A model generated the notes under the pieces. That model was given only the letters and a program-made list of their open reading frames with translations, did not search any database and was not told the origin of the DNA. 64,000 nucleotides of DNA from Hexactinellida sp. DTS-2022 (taxonomy: Eukaryota; Porifera; Hexactinellida), in the NCBI GenBank assembly GCA_028753945.1, contig JAPNXP010000008.1:806001-870000 (forward strand), given 5' to 3'. Position numbers and translations under genes: made by a program. This document shows positions 9,590-20,954 of this stretch, in pieces; within the stretch, counting starts at the first letter, position 1; the number at the start of each line of letters is the position of its first letter.

Positions 9590-11098
9590 CATAGGCGCAT
9601 ACTTTTGAGGCCGGACACTAAAAGTTGGGGGGTCCTAATGGGGTCGGACATGGTCTACTTAATATACGGCTAAATATGTCACCGGGAAGGCCATGAAACG
9701 AGAAGGCCAGTTTCTAATTTCATTATAAGCTAAATTATGCCTCATATTGTTATTGTTTGCATTGTATATGCCACTATATGAGTAATCAACCATCGCGAGT
9801 CCAATGGAACCACGTTTGAGAATCTGAGATTTGTGGTTATGCTGTTTAGGCGCCATTTCATGGTGACGGTAACAATCTATATTATTAAATCTCGATTGTT
9901 GTTTGTTTGTTTGTGTGTGTGCGTGTGTGTGTGTTTGTCCGGATTGTATTAAAGTGATGGGGGAAAAGAAACCGCATTAATATATGATATATAAACTAAC
10001 TGTCAAATGTTATAATTGGTATAAAGGTAAACAAGTATGATTATTTCGAATTTCGCATTTATAAATATTTAACGTGAATATTTATTGTTGTTGTTGACAC
10101 AAAATAGGTAAACAAATTAATGAAATTCAAAATCAACCTAGAAGTTAGCTTTCAACGGGTATTATAGGTTAAAAAGTACGCTGAACACGAATTTCGCATT
10201 TACAAATTTATAATATGAATATTTGTTGTTGTTGTTTACACAAAATAGGTAAACAAATTAATGAAATTCAAAATCAACCTAGAAGTTTGCTCTCAACGGG
10301 GATTATAGGTAAACAAGTATGCTGAACAGTGAACACGAATTTCGCATTTATATAGATTTTAAATATGTAAAAGAAGTTAAACATGGAAATATTATAAAGG
10401 GATGTCCCTTTCCACCATTTCCATGGTGGAAAGGGTGAAGAGTAAGGCCGCATAGCGGCCGTTAACTTGAGGTGCGTAGCACCGATTCGTCGTAAGCGAC
10501 CGATACCGAAGGGCTCGTCTATAGTAAAAGATAAAAAATTCAAATGTCATAAATTTCATTTTCTTGCTACTTTCTGTTAATTTTATAACAGGAATACTAA
10601 ATAGGGATATTTTTCATACCCCAAAGACTACTAAATCACAAAATGGCGACAATCTAATTTTTTTTTAAATTATAAAGCACCACATGCTAAAATACAAGTA
10701 TTATCCGAGTTACGTATTTTCGTCCATAAATATATTATCTATATATTCAATCTCATTCTATATTCTGAAAATGTATACTAAGTATATTAGCAAATTATCT
10801 TCATTTTCTCGTAGTTCTTTAGACTCGAATTGTATATTTTGTATATTTGTGGTGTCATCATTAAATGGCGCCTAAACAACTTAACCACAAATCTCAGATT
10901 CTCAAAAGTGGTTCCATTGGACTCGCGATGCTTGATTACCCCATATACAATGCAAATAATAACATTAGGAGGCATAGTTTAGCTTATAATAAAAATTAGA
11001 AACTGTCCTCGTTTCATGGCCTTCTCGGTGACATATTTAGGCGTATATTAAGTAGGCCATGGGTCGGATGCCGAAAGAAATGGAAGTTGGCGCCTATG
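9590..11098. mobile_element. 1.5-kb fold-back hAT-type element, TSD gtatgaat
   Basis: A perfect 8-bp duplication, gtatgaat, lies at 9582-9589 and 11099-11106. Ends are CATAGGCGC and its complement. Long inverted arms of about 250 bp (9640-9870 against 10860-11060) share GAGAATCTGAGATTTGTGG and neighbouring sequence. There is no transposase. It interrupts the Helitron after codon Tyr of SAWYE, and the frame resumes as FQSSKRMCK. A Helitron-like insert fills its middle. Confidence 0.85.
9876..10524 (+). mobile_element. Non-autonomous Helitron-like insert in the fold-back element
   Basis: It begins TCTATATTATTAAATC with GTTTGTTTGTTTG following, a Helitron 5' signature, and matches the copy at 2095-2550. 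The 3' part has short GC-rich palindromes (GGCCGCATAGCGGCC, GTGCGTAGCAC, TCGTCGTAAGCGA). The exact 3' end, near CTATAG|T, is less certain. Confidence 0.55.
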
Positions 11099-11184
11099 GT
11101 ATGAATTCCAATCTAGTAAGAGAATGTGCAAAACTAATCCCGACTTTGATGAGGAAAATATGGAAGACGAGGCAGATTCCCTGA
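11099..11184 (+). pseudogene. Helitron coding segment between two hAT inserts
   Basis: Reads YEFQSSKRMCKTNPDF and then EENMEDEADSL in the frame continuing from 9589. It is followed directly by the hAT MITE at 11185. Confidence 0.7.
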
Positions 11185-11559
11185 CAGGGGCGTCCTGGCC
11201 AGGGGGGGCCCATCGGGGAACTTTCTGTGCTTTTGTACAAATAGAATAGCTTGATATGGGGCCCCCAAGGGGCCCTTATCAAACTAGAAGCCCAAATTAG
11301 GATCCCCCAAGGGGGGCCAGTGGCGGCGCTAGCGAGGTACCACTGGTGGGGCACAGGTGGGGCCAGCCTGCCTCAGGTGGGGCATAGCTTACCTCAGGTG
11401 GGGCACACTAACATTAATTTAGGCCTGTTCCCAAACTCAGTTGGGGCATGAAGTGGGGCACACTCAAATTCAGGTGGGGCACAGGCCCCACCCTCCCGCC
11501 GCCCCTGAGGGGGGCCCAGCGGGGATTCCCCGCTGACTTGTATGGCCAGGACGCCCCTG
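11185..11559. mobile_element. hAT MITE, TSD ttccctg(a/g), host of a nested MITE
   Basis: Flanks ttccctga (11177-11184) and ttccctgg (11560-11567) match at seven of eight bases. The termini are CAGGGGCGTCCTGGCCA and its exact complement. Confidence 0.85.
11318..11507. mobile_element. 190-bp hAT MITE nested in the previous one, TSD aggggggc
   Basis: Perfect 8-bp duplication at 11310-11317 and 11508-11515. Termini are CAGTGGCGGCG and CGCCGCCCCTG. The interior repeats GTGGGGCA several times. Confidence 0.85.
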
Positions 11560-12668
11560 TTCCCTGGTCGATAATCCGAGACTATTTCCTCTCAAAGATA
11601 CAGGTTTTATGAGACTTCGTCGTTTAGCTAAAATTATCTGATTTAGAAGGTATAGTATTATACAGGACGAAGTTAACTATTATAGAGAACAGTTTTAATG
11701 CTGTTTGTATCATTGAGAACTGACTCTAGTGATACTGACAATATTATAGACTTTAAGTTTATGTATGCTACCCATCTTAATCTGATTACTCAGAATAGGG
11801 AATTGTTTGAAAGCAAAGACCAAACCTCAATTGACGAGGCTATTAATATCCTCGATGACTTGGACCCTGATGAGCTAAACTTTGATGGTATAGAGGAAAT
11901 TTGAACAATGAGGGTGCATTGGTTATTGAGGATACTGACTTCCAGATAGACAATCCAGGGAACGAGATTCCTGGACTGTAGATCCAAATAGTGACCCAGA
12001 ACTAAATCTGGAGGAGCATTCTTCAATATTCCTAACCTGAATACTGAGGAGGTATTCCTTCAGATGTGTCGCAGCTTGAATAAGGTTCAGCGTACAGTAT
12101 TCCTCCACACTCTGCACTGCTTTAAGACTATGACTCAGCTGTCTATGTATCCCCTCATAGGAGGAGGTGCTGGTGTTGGTAAGAGGACGGTGGTACGAGT
12201 CTTATACGAAGGTTTGGTAAGATTTATGAATTCACTACCTGGCACTAAACCTGATGCTATTAAGGTACTACTAACAGCTCCTACAGGTAAAGCTGCTTTT
12301 AATATCCGTGGTATGACACTACATTCTGCTTTTGCTTTACCTTTAACGGAATTTAACTGCGAACTGCCCAACTTATCTTCTGATAAGAAGTAAGCTAAGC
12401 TGTTTGAAAGTTGTTATAATAGATTAAATATCCATGGTTGGTACTAAAATTCTGTAACCGATTGAAAGCCATTATGGATAATTCACTGACTTTGGTGGTG
12501 TCTCCATCATCTGTGTTAGAGATTTCCATCAGTTACGTCCGGTTAAGTACAGCTATGTCTTTCAAATTTCAATCTCCAGTGCCAATAATTACTACGAACT
12601 GGTTGGTCCGTACCTTTAGAAAATTCTCATTTATAGAACTGACGGAAATAATGAGACAAAAAAGATGA
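11560..12668 (+). pseudogene. Helitron PIF1-like helicase part, degenerate
   Basis: After the hAT MITE the protein resumes with FPLKDTGFMRLRRLAKIIR and an NYYREQF motif, then a frame at 11698-11904. The helicase core at 12064-12393 starts with a Walker A loop reading GGGAGVGKRT, where the usual GKS/GKT serine is arginine. It continues through LLTAPTGKAAFNIRGMTLHS, a PIF1 superfamily segment. Helicase motifs appear again in the frame at 12438-12668 (IELTEIMRQK). A stop at 12392 and frameshifts between pieces show it is dead. In Helitrons this helicase unwinds DNA during rolling-circle transposition. Confidence 0.8.
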
Positions 12669-12849
12669 TCAGAATCAACCAATTATATCACATGCTACTA
12701 GTCAACATGATTTTATTGATATTGACCTAATACCAAATGATAATCAACTAAGGATATTCAGGATGTAATTGTTAATCATGTGTCCATCCCTACTCATTTG
12801 CTGCCTTCTGTAATTACATATGACATGCTAATGCGTATACGTTTGCAAT

Positions 12850-13571
12850 GAGGCAGTTATTAGCGAAATGCCTTAGGAAAGAATGAAAGAAAGAAAGGTT
12901 TAATTAGTAGCCCGTAGGCTAAATTGCTCTTACACATTATTATCGAAAAGTACTTATAAAAAAAACAAAAAACAAAAACCAGAAACAAACATCCCCCCCC
13001 AAAAAAAAAATCACTTTGCCAATTAACAGGCAGGAATCCTGATCCCCTGGAGCCTGGAGGGTTTACGCTGGAAAACCAGCTATCTATCTGCACCAGGATT
13101 TATCCCACAGATAGCACCTTGATCAGGAATCCTTCGACGGATTCCAATATGTATACAAATAAATATACGTACGTATATATAAAATAAATATAAATAAAAA
13201 TATCTAAATAAAATGAAAATAAATAAATAATAATAAAAAACAAAACAAAACAAAACAAAACGTTACATGACACAAACAATACGAATACACTGCTACAACG
13301 AGTTCATCACACCTCCGAAACTTCCGCTTAGTCTTCCTCAACTCCAGGTGTTTTGGATCTAAAGGGGAGACTCAGACCGAGGGGTTAATGGTGTTTTGGG
13401 TTAATGGTGTTTGGGGATAATGGTGTTTACACCTGGCTTGTGTATAAGTGTGTAGATAGACCTGGCTTGAGCAATCAAGTGTCTAGGAACACCTGGCTTA
13501 CGTGATTCAAGTAGGTATGCTATACGGGGTTTGTAATAGTATAGAGTGTATTACTTATTGTTTTTGGGAGC
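12850..13571. other. Low-complexity intergenic stretch
   Basis: Holds A-rich runs (12956-13010, 13160-13260) and three near-copies of GGTTAATGGTGTTT (about 13384-13428). No gene seen. Confidence 0.6.
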
Positions 13572-13850
13572 CAGTCAACTCGTACCTATTTCAACTCGTC
13601 CATAATTATTTGGTCAACTGACTCAACTCGTACCTATTTTTTTAATCAACTCGTCCCTAGTATTTTTAGTCAACTCATACCTATTTTAGGCACTAATGGT
13701 CTTTATTTTTGTTCAAGTCGTACCAATTTCTTTGGTCAACTCGTACCTCTTATTTCGGGCAACTCGTACCAATTTTTTTGGTCAACTCGTACCAATTTTT
13801 TTGGTCAACTCGTACCTCTTATTTCGGGCAACTCTTCCGCGTACCTATTC
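13572..13850. repeat. Left tandem array, CAACTCGTACC units
   Basis: Roughly ten units spaced about 25-30 bp with T-rich linkers (TATTTTTTTGGT, TCTTATTTCGGG). Inverted counterpart at 17455-17614. Confidence 0.85.
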
Positions 13851-13908
13851 TATAAGAACCTTGTTCATCAACTTATTCCCAATTTGATTAATTAATAACT
13901 TGATATTA

Positions 13909-14166
13909 ATATTAAATAATGAGATCGTTTTTATATAATGATGAGAAACAATAACATATTAATATTAAATAATGAGATCGTTTTTATATAATGATGAGAT
14001 GATGAGAAAGTAGAGAAACAATAACATATTTATCATATATTATGATATCTAGCTAGATGAGTAGTTGAGCACATCTGTATAACAGTGGTTTATAATCCAC
14101 GTAAAATATAAAATAGATGACTAGTTGAGCACATCTGTTAAGAGTGGTTTATAATCTACGTAAAAT
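13909..14166. repeat. Two short direct duplications
   Basis: A ~70-bp segment with AATGAGATCGTTTTTATA occurs twice (13909-14028). A ~58-bp segment with TTGAGCACATCTGT occurs twice (14055-14166). Both lie between the left array and the transposase gene. Confidence 0.7.
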
Positions 14167-14183
14167 AAAGAATATGTGTTGAG

Positions 14184-16548
14184 CTATTCAGTGGGTCCAG
14201 CTAGATTATCAAGCAATCTTTTAGAATCTCGTAGCGTCATCGTTGTTAATCTATAGTCTTCACATGCACTGCATATCTCGTTTTGAGTCCAACGAAAACG
14301 GCGTCTTTGGCGTCTAGTTAACTTTTCTTCGTGGACAAGTCGGACCTGTAGGGTGACCATCTTTGCCTTTGAATATTATATTTGAATTAAAAATATTATT
14401 GATTACTCAGGTTATTAAAACCAGAGATAAATACAGTAGTAATTTTTAGGGTTGAGGGAAGTGTTACTTAATGACCTTTAGTTTTCCGGGAGTATATCTC
14501 ATGTATACGATGTTTTTACAATCGGTACACTACACTGTCAAATTTCTGACAGTTATAATTATATTTTCCTCTGAACCCAATCTAAATTGCTTATAGTGTC
14601 TTACTCCATATTACAATACCACGGCTGTGCGGCCACGCCAACTAGCAGAATGCTCCATTTCGATGTGGCAAATTTTATGATTATCCGAATAGTCTGGTTA
14701 ACTAGAGTTGACTATAGTTAAGTATATATTGTATGGTATTTCTCACCTCTCTTAATAGTAGTTCTACTAGTAAATAAAATTGCAAGCTGTTCCTTGTTGC
14801 AGCTCTTTTTAACTTGGAGTGCCAGCCTTCCACATCGTTATTAGTTCTTATTAGTTGATTGTAAACACTCCAAGAATGGGGGGGCCAAACACTGTTCGAA
14901 TCCATGTATTATACATATAGTTGGTTAATTCAACTAATGCATCAGTTCCTGCCTTATGACGCACTATCCAGAACATTTCCACGATATGTTCTGCTGGCAA
15001 ATATGGCAGACTCATCAATCGTTTAAGATATTTACGAGTTGCATCATGTTCTCTAAATGATACGTATGGATTAATAAAGTGTCAATATATTATGATAAAT
15101 ATGTACAGAAAAATATGTATTTACCTGTAGGCAACCACTAGTCCGATCTCTTGTATTTTTCTCCAAACTGCCTGTACCCAATGAAATACGCATCCCTTTA
15201 AGCATACTTCTGGAAAGATTGAGGAGATTGAAACCCATAAAGCCTTTTCAAAATCCAGTACCATTCGCGTAACAACAGGCGGGGTTGATAAAAGATTGCA
15301 AACTTCGTTTAGAACCAAATCGTAATCAATAATTTACGGCGTGACATGAGAACGAATACTAGTGGAATCTGTTTACATGCAGTACCATGTTTAATAAAAG
15401 CATGGATTGAAAATAACTGAACAAAAGGTTCCTTTACTACCTTAAATGTTCCATCAAGGTACCAACCCTTTGCACGCGAGAGTAGCTGAAGCATGGATCC
15501 AGTTGATAAGATTATGTGTCTACAGGTGTCCGATAAAATATCTTTTTGTAAGAATCCCGTTGGTAAGTGTTCAAGAGAAAGATAGAAATTAAATGTCTTA
15601 GGGTCCTCAGGACGAAGGCGATATCGATGTCTATTAGCCGCTTGAGCCAAAGCTGTAGGTGATGGTAATGATTCTAATGGCATGCTAGGAGTCACTTTCT
15701 CAATGAGAACATCATCAACAATTGATTGTGCTGAACTAAATATTCTGGAACAGGCCTGCTTTTTAACTTCTTCTCTAATTTGAGTACTTCCTAAGAGACC
15801 TCCAGATGACTGATGAGAATGTGATTGTGGTCCTAAAAGCATTTTAAGAATAAATGAAATAGTAGATTATTAATGATAATAACTCACCAGTAATAAATGT
15901 ATTTCCAGTTTGAGAAACTGTAGCCTTGCAATTGTATGGCGCACTTCGTCTTGAACAAGTCCATCTTGTAACATTTTCCCCCCTAACCTTTATAGTGAAA
16001 CTGTATCCTCTACAATCAATTAATATTGGCTTTCCTCTTTGGCTCCCAGTATTCACAATATCATATACAATCTGTTGGTTTTCCGAAGGATGAGCATTCA
16101 AAGTCTCATCATCATTTAGAGACTCTTCTTGAGAATATATAGATGTATGAATTATTCCCATATTGAATGAGTTCCCAGATGAGTTTAACATCGAACCGGT
16201 ATTATTCAGAGTTCCTATGGTATATGAAGACGGTTGGAGTGCTGTGGATATGGAGCTGTGTAAAGAATGTATAGGAGTACTACTCGCATCAGGCATTAAA
16301 CTAATGCTAATGTTTATATCGTGTGCAGTGGGTAAGGTTAGTTGTTCACCTTCTGGATGATTGTCTTCATTGCGACAAGAAGCACACAGCCAGTTTATGC
16401 TCAATTCGTTTCGTACCGCATCCCTATATATTTCTTGAGAAACACCCGTTCCACACACTCGATGAATCCAGCCTCCACATGGCTCGCATTGTAATCCTTG
16501 CTGTCTAGATGTAACAAGTTCTCCACATTCGATGCAGAGTTGTGACAT
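14184..16548 (-). pseudogene. PHD-FLYWCH-MULE transposase gene with introns and two frameshifts
   Basis: Exon 1 (16548-15888) encodes a PHD-type finger (CIECGELV, CEPCGGWIHRVC, WLCASC), a Ser/Thr-rich linker and most of a FLYWCH domain (TRWTCSRRS, YNCKATV). A 55-bp GT-AG intron (15887-15833) joins TFIT to GPQSHSHQS in frame. Exon 2 (15832-15125) holds the first catalytic strand, GWYLDGTFK, and later MVLDFEKA and CVFHWVQAVW. A 72-bp intron (15124-15053) joins AYR to EHDATRKYLKR. Exon 3 (15052-14747) carries RTNNDVEGWH with the third acidic residue. A 401-bp intron leads to exon 4 (14345-14184, RLVHEEKLTRRQRRR). Frameshifts lie in an A run near 15332 and in a run of seven Cs near 14880. Introns are inferred from splice consensus and frame continuity. 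No RING is present. Confidence 0.75.
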
Positions 16549-16747
16549 AATCAGGTTGTTGTAAATGTACGTATAATATTTAGAGAAGTCCTCTCATGTT
16601 GATTATTTATAGTTTGTACCATTGTGATTGTTGTTAAATGGTTACAAGAACAATTGCAGCTGGATCATTTTGAATAGATTAATTAAATAGCACGAATTGG
16701 TGTTGTATATTTATATAATCCATACAAATATATACTATCATTAAATC

Positions 16748-17186
16748 GGGCTTCCCTAATTCAGGAACGGAATGGACAAGTTTTATTGAAGAAATTTTAA
16801 TTTTGTTGTTTGTTACACATTTGGCCTTGTAAATTACTGAATATTGTATCATTACGGTTGTCAAGCATTTTTATGACATTTCACATTGATGGTAATCAAT
16901 TTTCTTAATTATGTAGATAAATCTAAAATATCTAGTATTACCTCGTGAACAAGAAAGGAGATCGAAAATTAGAGAGGAAATGTTTCTAAACGAAATTGCT
17001 TTAACATTGTACAAATTTGACATATTGATTACCATCGACGTGAAATGTCATAACAAATGCTTGAAAACCGTCATGATACAATATTCAGTGATTTATAAGG
17101 CCAAATGTGCAAATTCAAGAAGCAACAAATTTGAAATTTCTTCTCGAAAACTTGTCCGTTCGGTTCCGTGAATTAGGGAAGCTCCA
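16748..17186. repeat. Imperfect inverted repeat, arms about 150-170 bp
   Basis: GCTTCCCTAATTCA at the left is mirrored by TGAATTAGGGAAGC at the right. Inner parts such as ACAATATTCAGT also match inverted. It is a small fold-back MITE upstream of the transposase. Confidence 0.65.
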
Positions 17187-17454
17187 TTATAATCTCAAGT
17201 ATCAGAAAATTTCATCGATTAAGCGAATGGTGTTGTTTCCCACAAATTATTCATTGTTCTAAAGATTTTGAGAGGTAAACGTAAAATTATATAAAAAAGA
17301 AGGCTTGATCATTGCATTCTATATGTATAGAACACTATGGGTTGATATTTATTTACCCCTCTTATATATCCATGTTTTTAACCATCCCCTAAATTTGGTT
17401 AACTAGTCAAGCCCCTGTTGACCATTGACATATAGTACAAATAAAAGTTGGTAT

Positions 17455-17614
17455 TTGGGACGAGTTGATTAGGTACGAGTTGATATTTGGGACGAGTTGA
17501 TTAGGTACGAGTTGAAATTTGGGACGAGTTGATTAGGTACGAGTTGACTGGGACGAGTTGATATTTGGGGCGAGTTGATGTATGGTACGAGTTGAAATAG
17601 GTACGAGTTGACTG
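17455..17614. repeat. Right tandem array, GGTACGAGTTGA units
   Basis: About nine units of GTACGAGTTGA/GGACGAGTTGA, inverse of the left array at 13572-13850. Confidence 0.85.
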
Positions 17615-18445
17615 ACAATCGTTTTTTTGACCAAATTTTGAATGAATTCTTCAGAATTGATTTGGGGAAAATCGGGGAAAGGTACTGAGGTGTGTCCCAA
17701 GTGCACCCACTGATTGTTATCAGCAGCCCTGAGGGACCGAATTGAAATTCTTCATAGATTTAAAGCAGTAAATTATGTAATTATCTTGTATATGGGGGTA
17801 ATTGTGGTTTAGTGAATTCAAGTATTGCTCTTAATTTTTGTTAAATTATTGGTTGATAATGAATTAAGATGGTATTGCAAATACCAACAAATATAAGGTA
17901 TACGTAATTACGTATATTACATTTGAAGTAAATTCCGCCCATGCGGAGAAAAATCTAAAATTACACCTGTGGCGACAGCATGTTCTTTAAAAATCCAAAA
18001 TTGCAGCTGTATAGACATCATTTTCCTTTGGAGGCACTATCAAACAACCAACCACCAAAAGATAGTTCCTCGAGGAACATGCTGTCGGCACAGGTGTAAA
18101 TTGGGATTTATTATTATTAGTCCGTAGATCCTCCACCGAACAGAGTTTTATTTACTAAGAACTGAAATTTTCAGGATTGGTGTCTCATGGGTTATAGATG
18201 TACACCTGGAGTCACGATATTTGATTACATTATTTTGTTTCAAATTGTAATAATTATATTAATTCAACTTGTGAGATCGAGTAGACTTCTATTTTCTAAA
18301 TTGAAAACTAAGATTCACATTCCATAACAACGACAGAGTAAGTAAATATATTTCCTTCTGCAAGAATACTCTTGCACTGTTAATATACTGAGTTACTGAC
18401 GTAATTGAATTCTACTTTATTCAGTCTTTTATGACTTATACATAT

Positions 18446-18689
18446 ACCGTATTTCCTTGAATAGTAGCCCCCCCTCGAATAATCGCCCCCCCAAAATAGG
18501 TCCTAATTATTTTTTGACACCGCCTAGAATAACCGTTGATATCAAATAATCGCCTCCCTTCAATTATTGACTCTCTCAAATGATTATATTCCACAAATAT
18601 TCGCCATTCTCGAAAATCATAACATTTTCTTGGGCCTAAATGGGGCTTGAAATCAATAATCGCCCCGGCTACTATTCAAGGCAATACGG
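18446..18689. mobile_element. 244-bp MITE with TA duplication
   Basis: Ends CCGTATTTCCTTGAATAGTA and a near-complement (TACTATTCAAGGCAATACGG), flanked by TA. The interior repeats AATAATCGCC. Confidence 0.75.
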
Positions 18690-18829
18690 TATGTAGATGC
18701 TTCCAATTTGTTTATTAGGAGTTATCGAGTGTGCGGAATTCAAATTTGGTAGCCAATCTAATTTTATTTACTATTTATGACAAATAATTAAATTTAATAA
18801 ATTTAAGTTGACATTGAAATTGATGTTAA

Positions 18830-19548
18830 GGTTAAATTACGGCAGATTCACCCAAAAAACACATGAATTTAGTTTTGAAGGTGGGAGTTTGAATTTCACA
18901 TATATGATGGAAGACATTCTAGCTATATCGAAAGTGAAAACAAAATCTAATTATCTTCTATAAATTCGAAATTATTTGGCGTGCAGTATTATGCTAATAC
19001 AAAAGTCCCATAGGGGGATTTTTTCAGACTCCACCTGATAAGTGTGTGGTTTGCAAGATCATTATTTGCTAAAGACCAGTACTGTGTGATCTATCAGATA
19101 GATCATCGTTATGGCCGGTTGGTGGGCGGTTTAGAATTTTGATAAGATCTAAATTAAAACTATTGCGACATTTTGAAACCAAAAAATGAATAAAAAGGTC
19201 ATCTTTTTATGCGAAATTTGATTAAATGCTTGATAAAAAAAATTCCAAGTCATAATTCAAAAATGTAAACCGTCTACCAACTCCTTACGCTTATAATCTT
19301 TGAATATTGATTCTGATAACAAACATTGATGGCCGCATTGCCAAATTACCGCATAATATCTACCACCACTTTTGGAAATCGCACTATGGGAGATTTGTAT
19401 TAGCCAAATTTTGAAACCGACAAAAAATAAAAAGTATAATAGATAGGAACATTTTCTTTTTGGTTTATTGATTTGTATCGTATAGGTATATATTTCTCAC
19501 AATTACAGATTAATACAAGAACTTTCATTCACGTGGGGTAATTTAACC
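18830..19548. mobile_element. 719-bp element with TTAA target duplication
   Basis: TTAA lies at 18826-18829 and 19549-19552. The inner ends are GGTTAAATTAC and GTAATTTAACC. The repeat copy near 62850 shows the uninterrupted site. TTAA targeting is typical of piggyBac and Kolobok; no transposase is present. Confidence 0.7.
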
Positions 19549-19959
19549 TTAAATTATTTATAATTTATAATAATTATTTTTATTAATTTACTAAATTACA
19601 TTAATCTCAGAGATGATACATCATAGAAACAAACTTCCAATTTATCAATTGATCCTTATGCAACGTAACACCTCTACAAATGGTTCTTGACACCTTGAGG
19701 TGATGATCACTTCGTCAATAAAATGTATTTTTACAATTTTGTAATATATATATTTTGAATGGGTTGGTTGGTGTTGGGTGAGCAACAAGACGCACAAAAA
19801 CAATGCTGACACATCACCTATTATATTCTACTGAAACTTGAATATCTCTGAAATGAAGTGAGCTAAAACGAATCTTCCACCACTCTAAGGGTCGTTACCT
19901 TCCGAAACACCTTTCTTAAATTGTTTAGCATCTATATGCAAAAATCAGATTTGGCAACC

Positions 19960-20738
<779 letters not shown>

Positions 20739-20853
20739 TAGGGGGTTTACTACTATTATATACAACAATAACCCGTGTGTGTCAAACATCGAAAAACTAT
20801 GAGAAAGTATTAATAATAGTTACAAAGTGTGTAAGACACAAGTTACCTAATGA

Positions 20854-20943
20854 CCTTATTATAGGAAATTAACGCGCCATGAAATTAATACGACGGAAAT
20901 TAACGCGAATTAGAGCAATTCGCGTTAATTTCCTATAATAAGG
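20854..20943. mobile_element. 90-bp palindromic MITE
   Basis: A perfect 23-bp inverted repeat begins CCTTATTATAGGAAATTAAC at the left and ends with its complement at the right. Confidence 0.65.
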
Positions 20944-20954
20944 TATATTCAAGT

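Larger units (their letters stand above)
5166..12850 (+). mobile_element. Autonomous Helitron remnant, broken by later insertions
   Basis: Coding pieces of one Rep-helicase protein lie in order at 5166-5319, 8401-9589, 11099-11184 and 11560-12668. They are separated by a MULE (5320-8391), a fold-back hAT (9590-11098) and a nested hAT MITE (11185-11559). At the first two joins the protein sequence resumes once the insert and one TSD copy are removed. The left junction (about 5165) is inside the gene, so the 5' end is missing or lies elsewhere. I could not define a CTRR end past 12.7 kb. Confidence 0.75.
13572..17614 (-). mobile_element. 4.0-kb MULE with tandem-array TIRs
   Basis: The outer ends are inverted copies of CAGTCAACTCGTACCTATTT. 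Each leads into an array built from CAACTCGTACC units (13572-13850 left, 17455-17614 right). The minus-strand gene inside is a PHD-FLYWCH-MULE transposase. A clean 9-bp TSD could not be assigned: attgttttt (13557-13565) and atcgttttt (17618-17626) match at eight of nine, but are T-rich. Confidence 0.75.

Noticed and set aside
11094-11451. Gly/Pro-rich open frames
   Set aside because: They fall in nested hAT MITEs with exact TSDs and show no family similarity.
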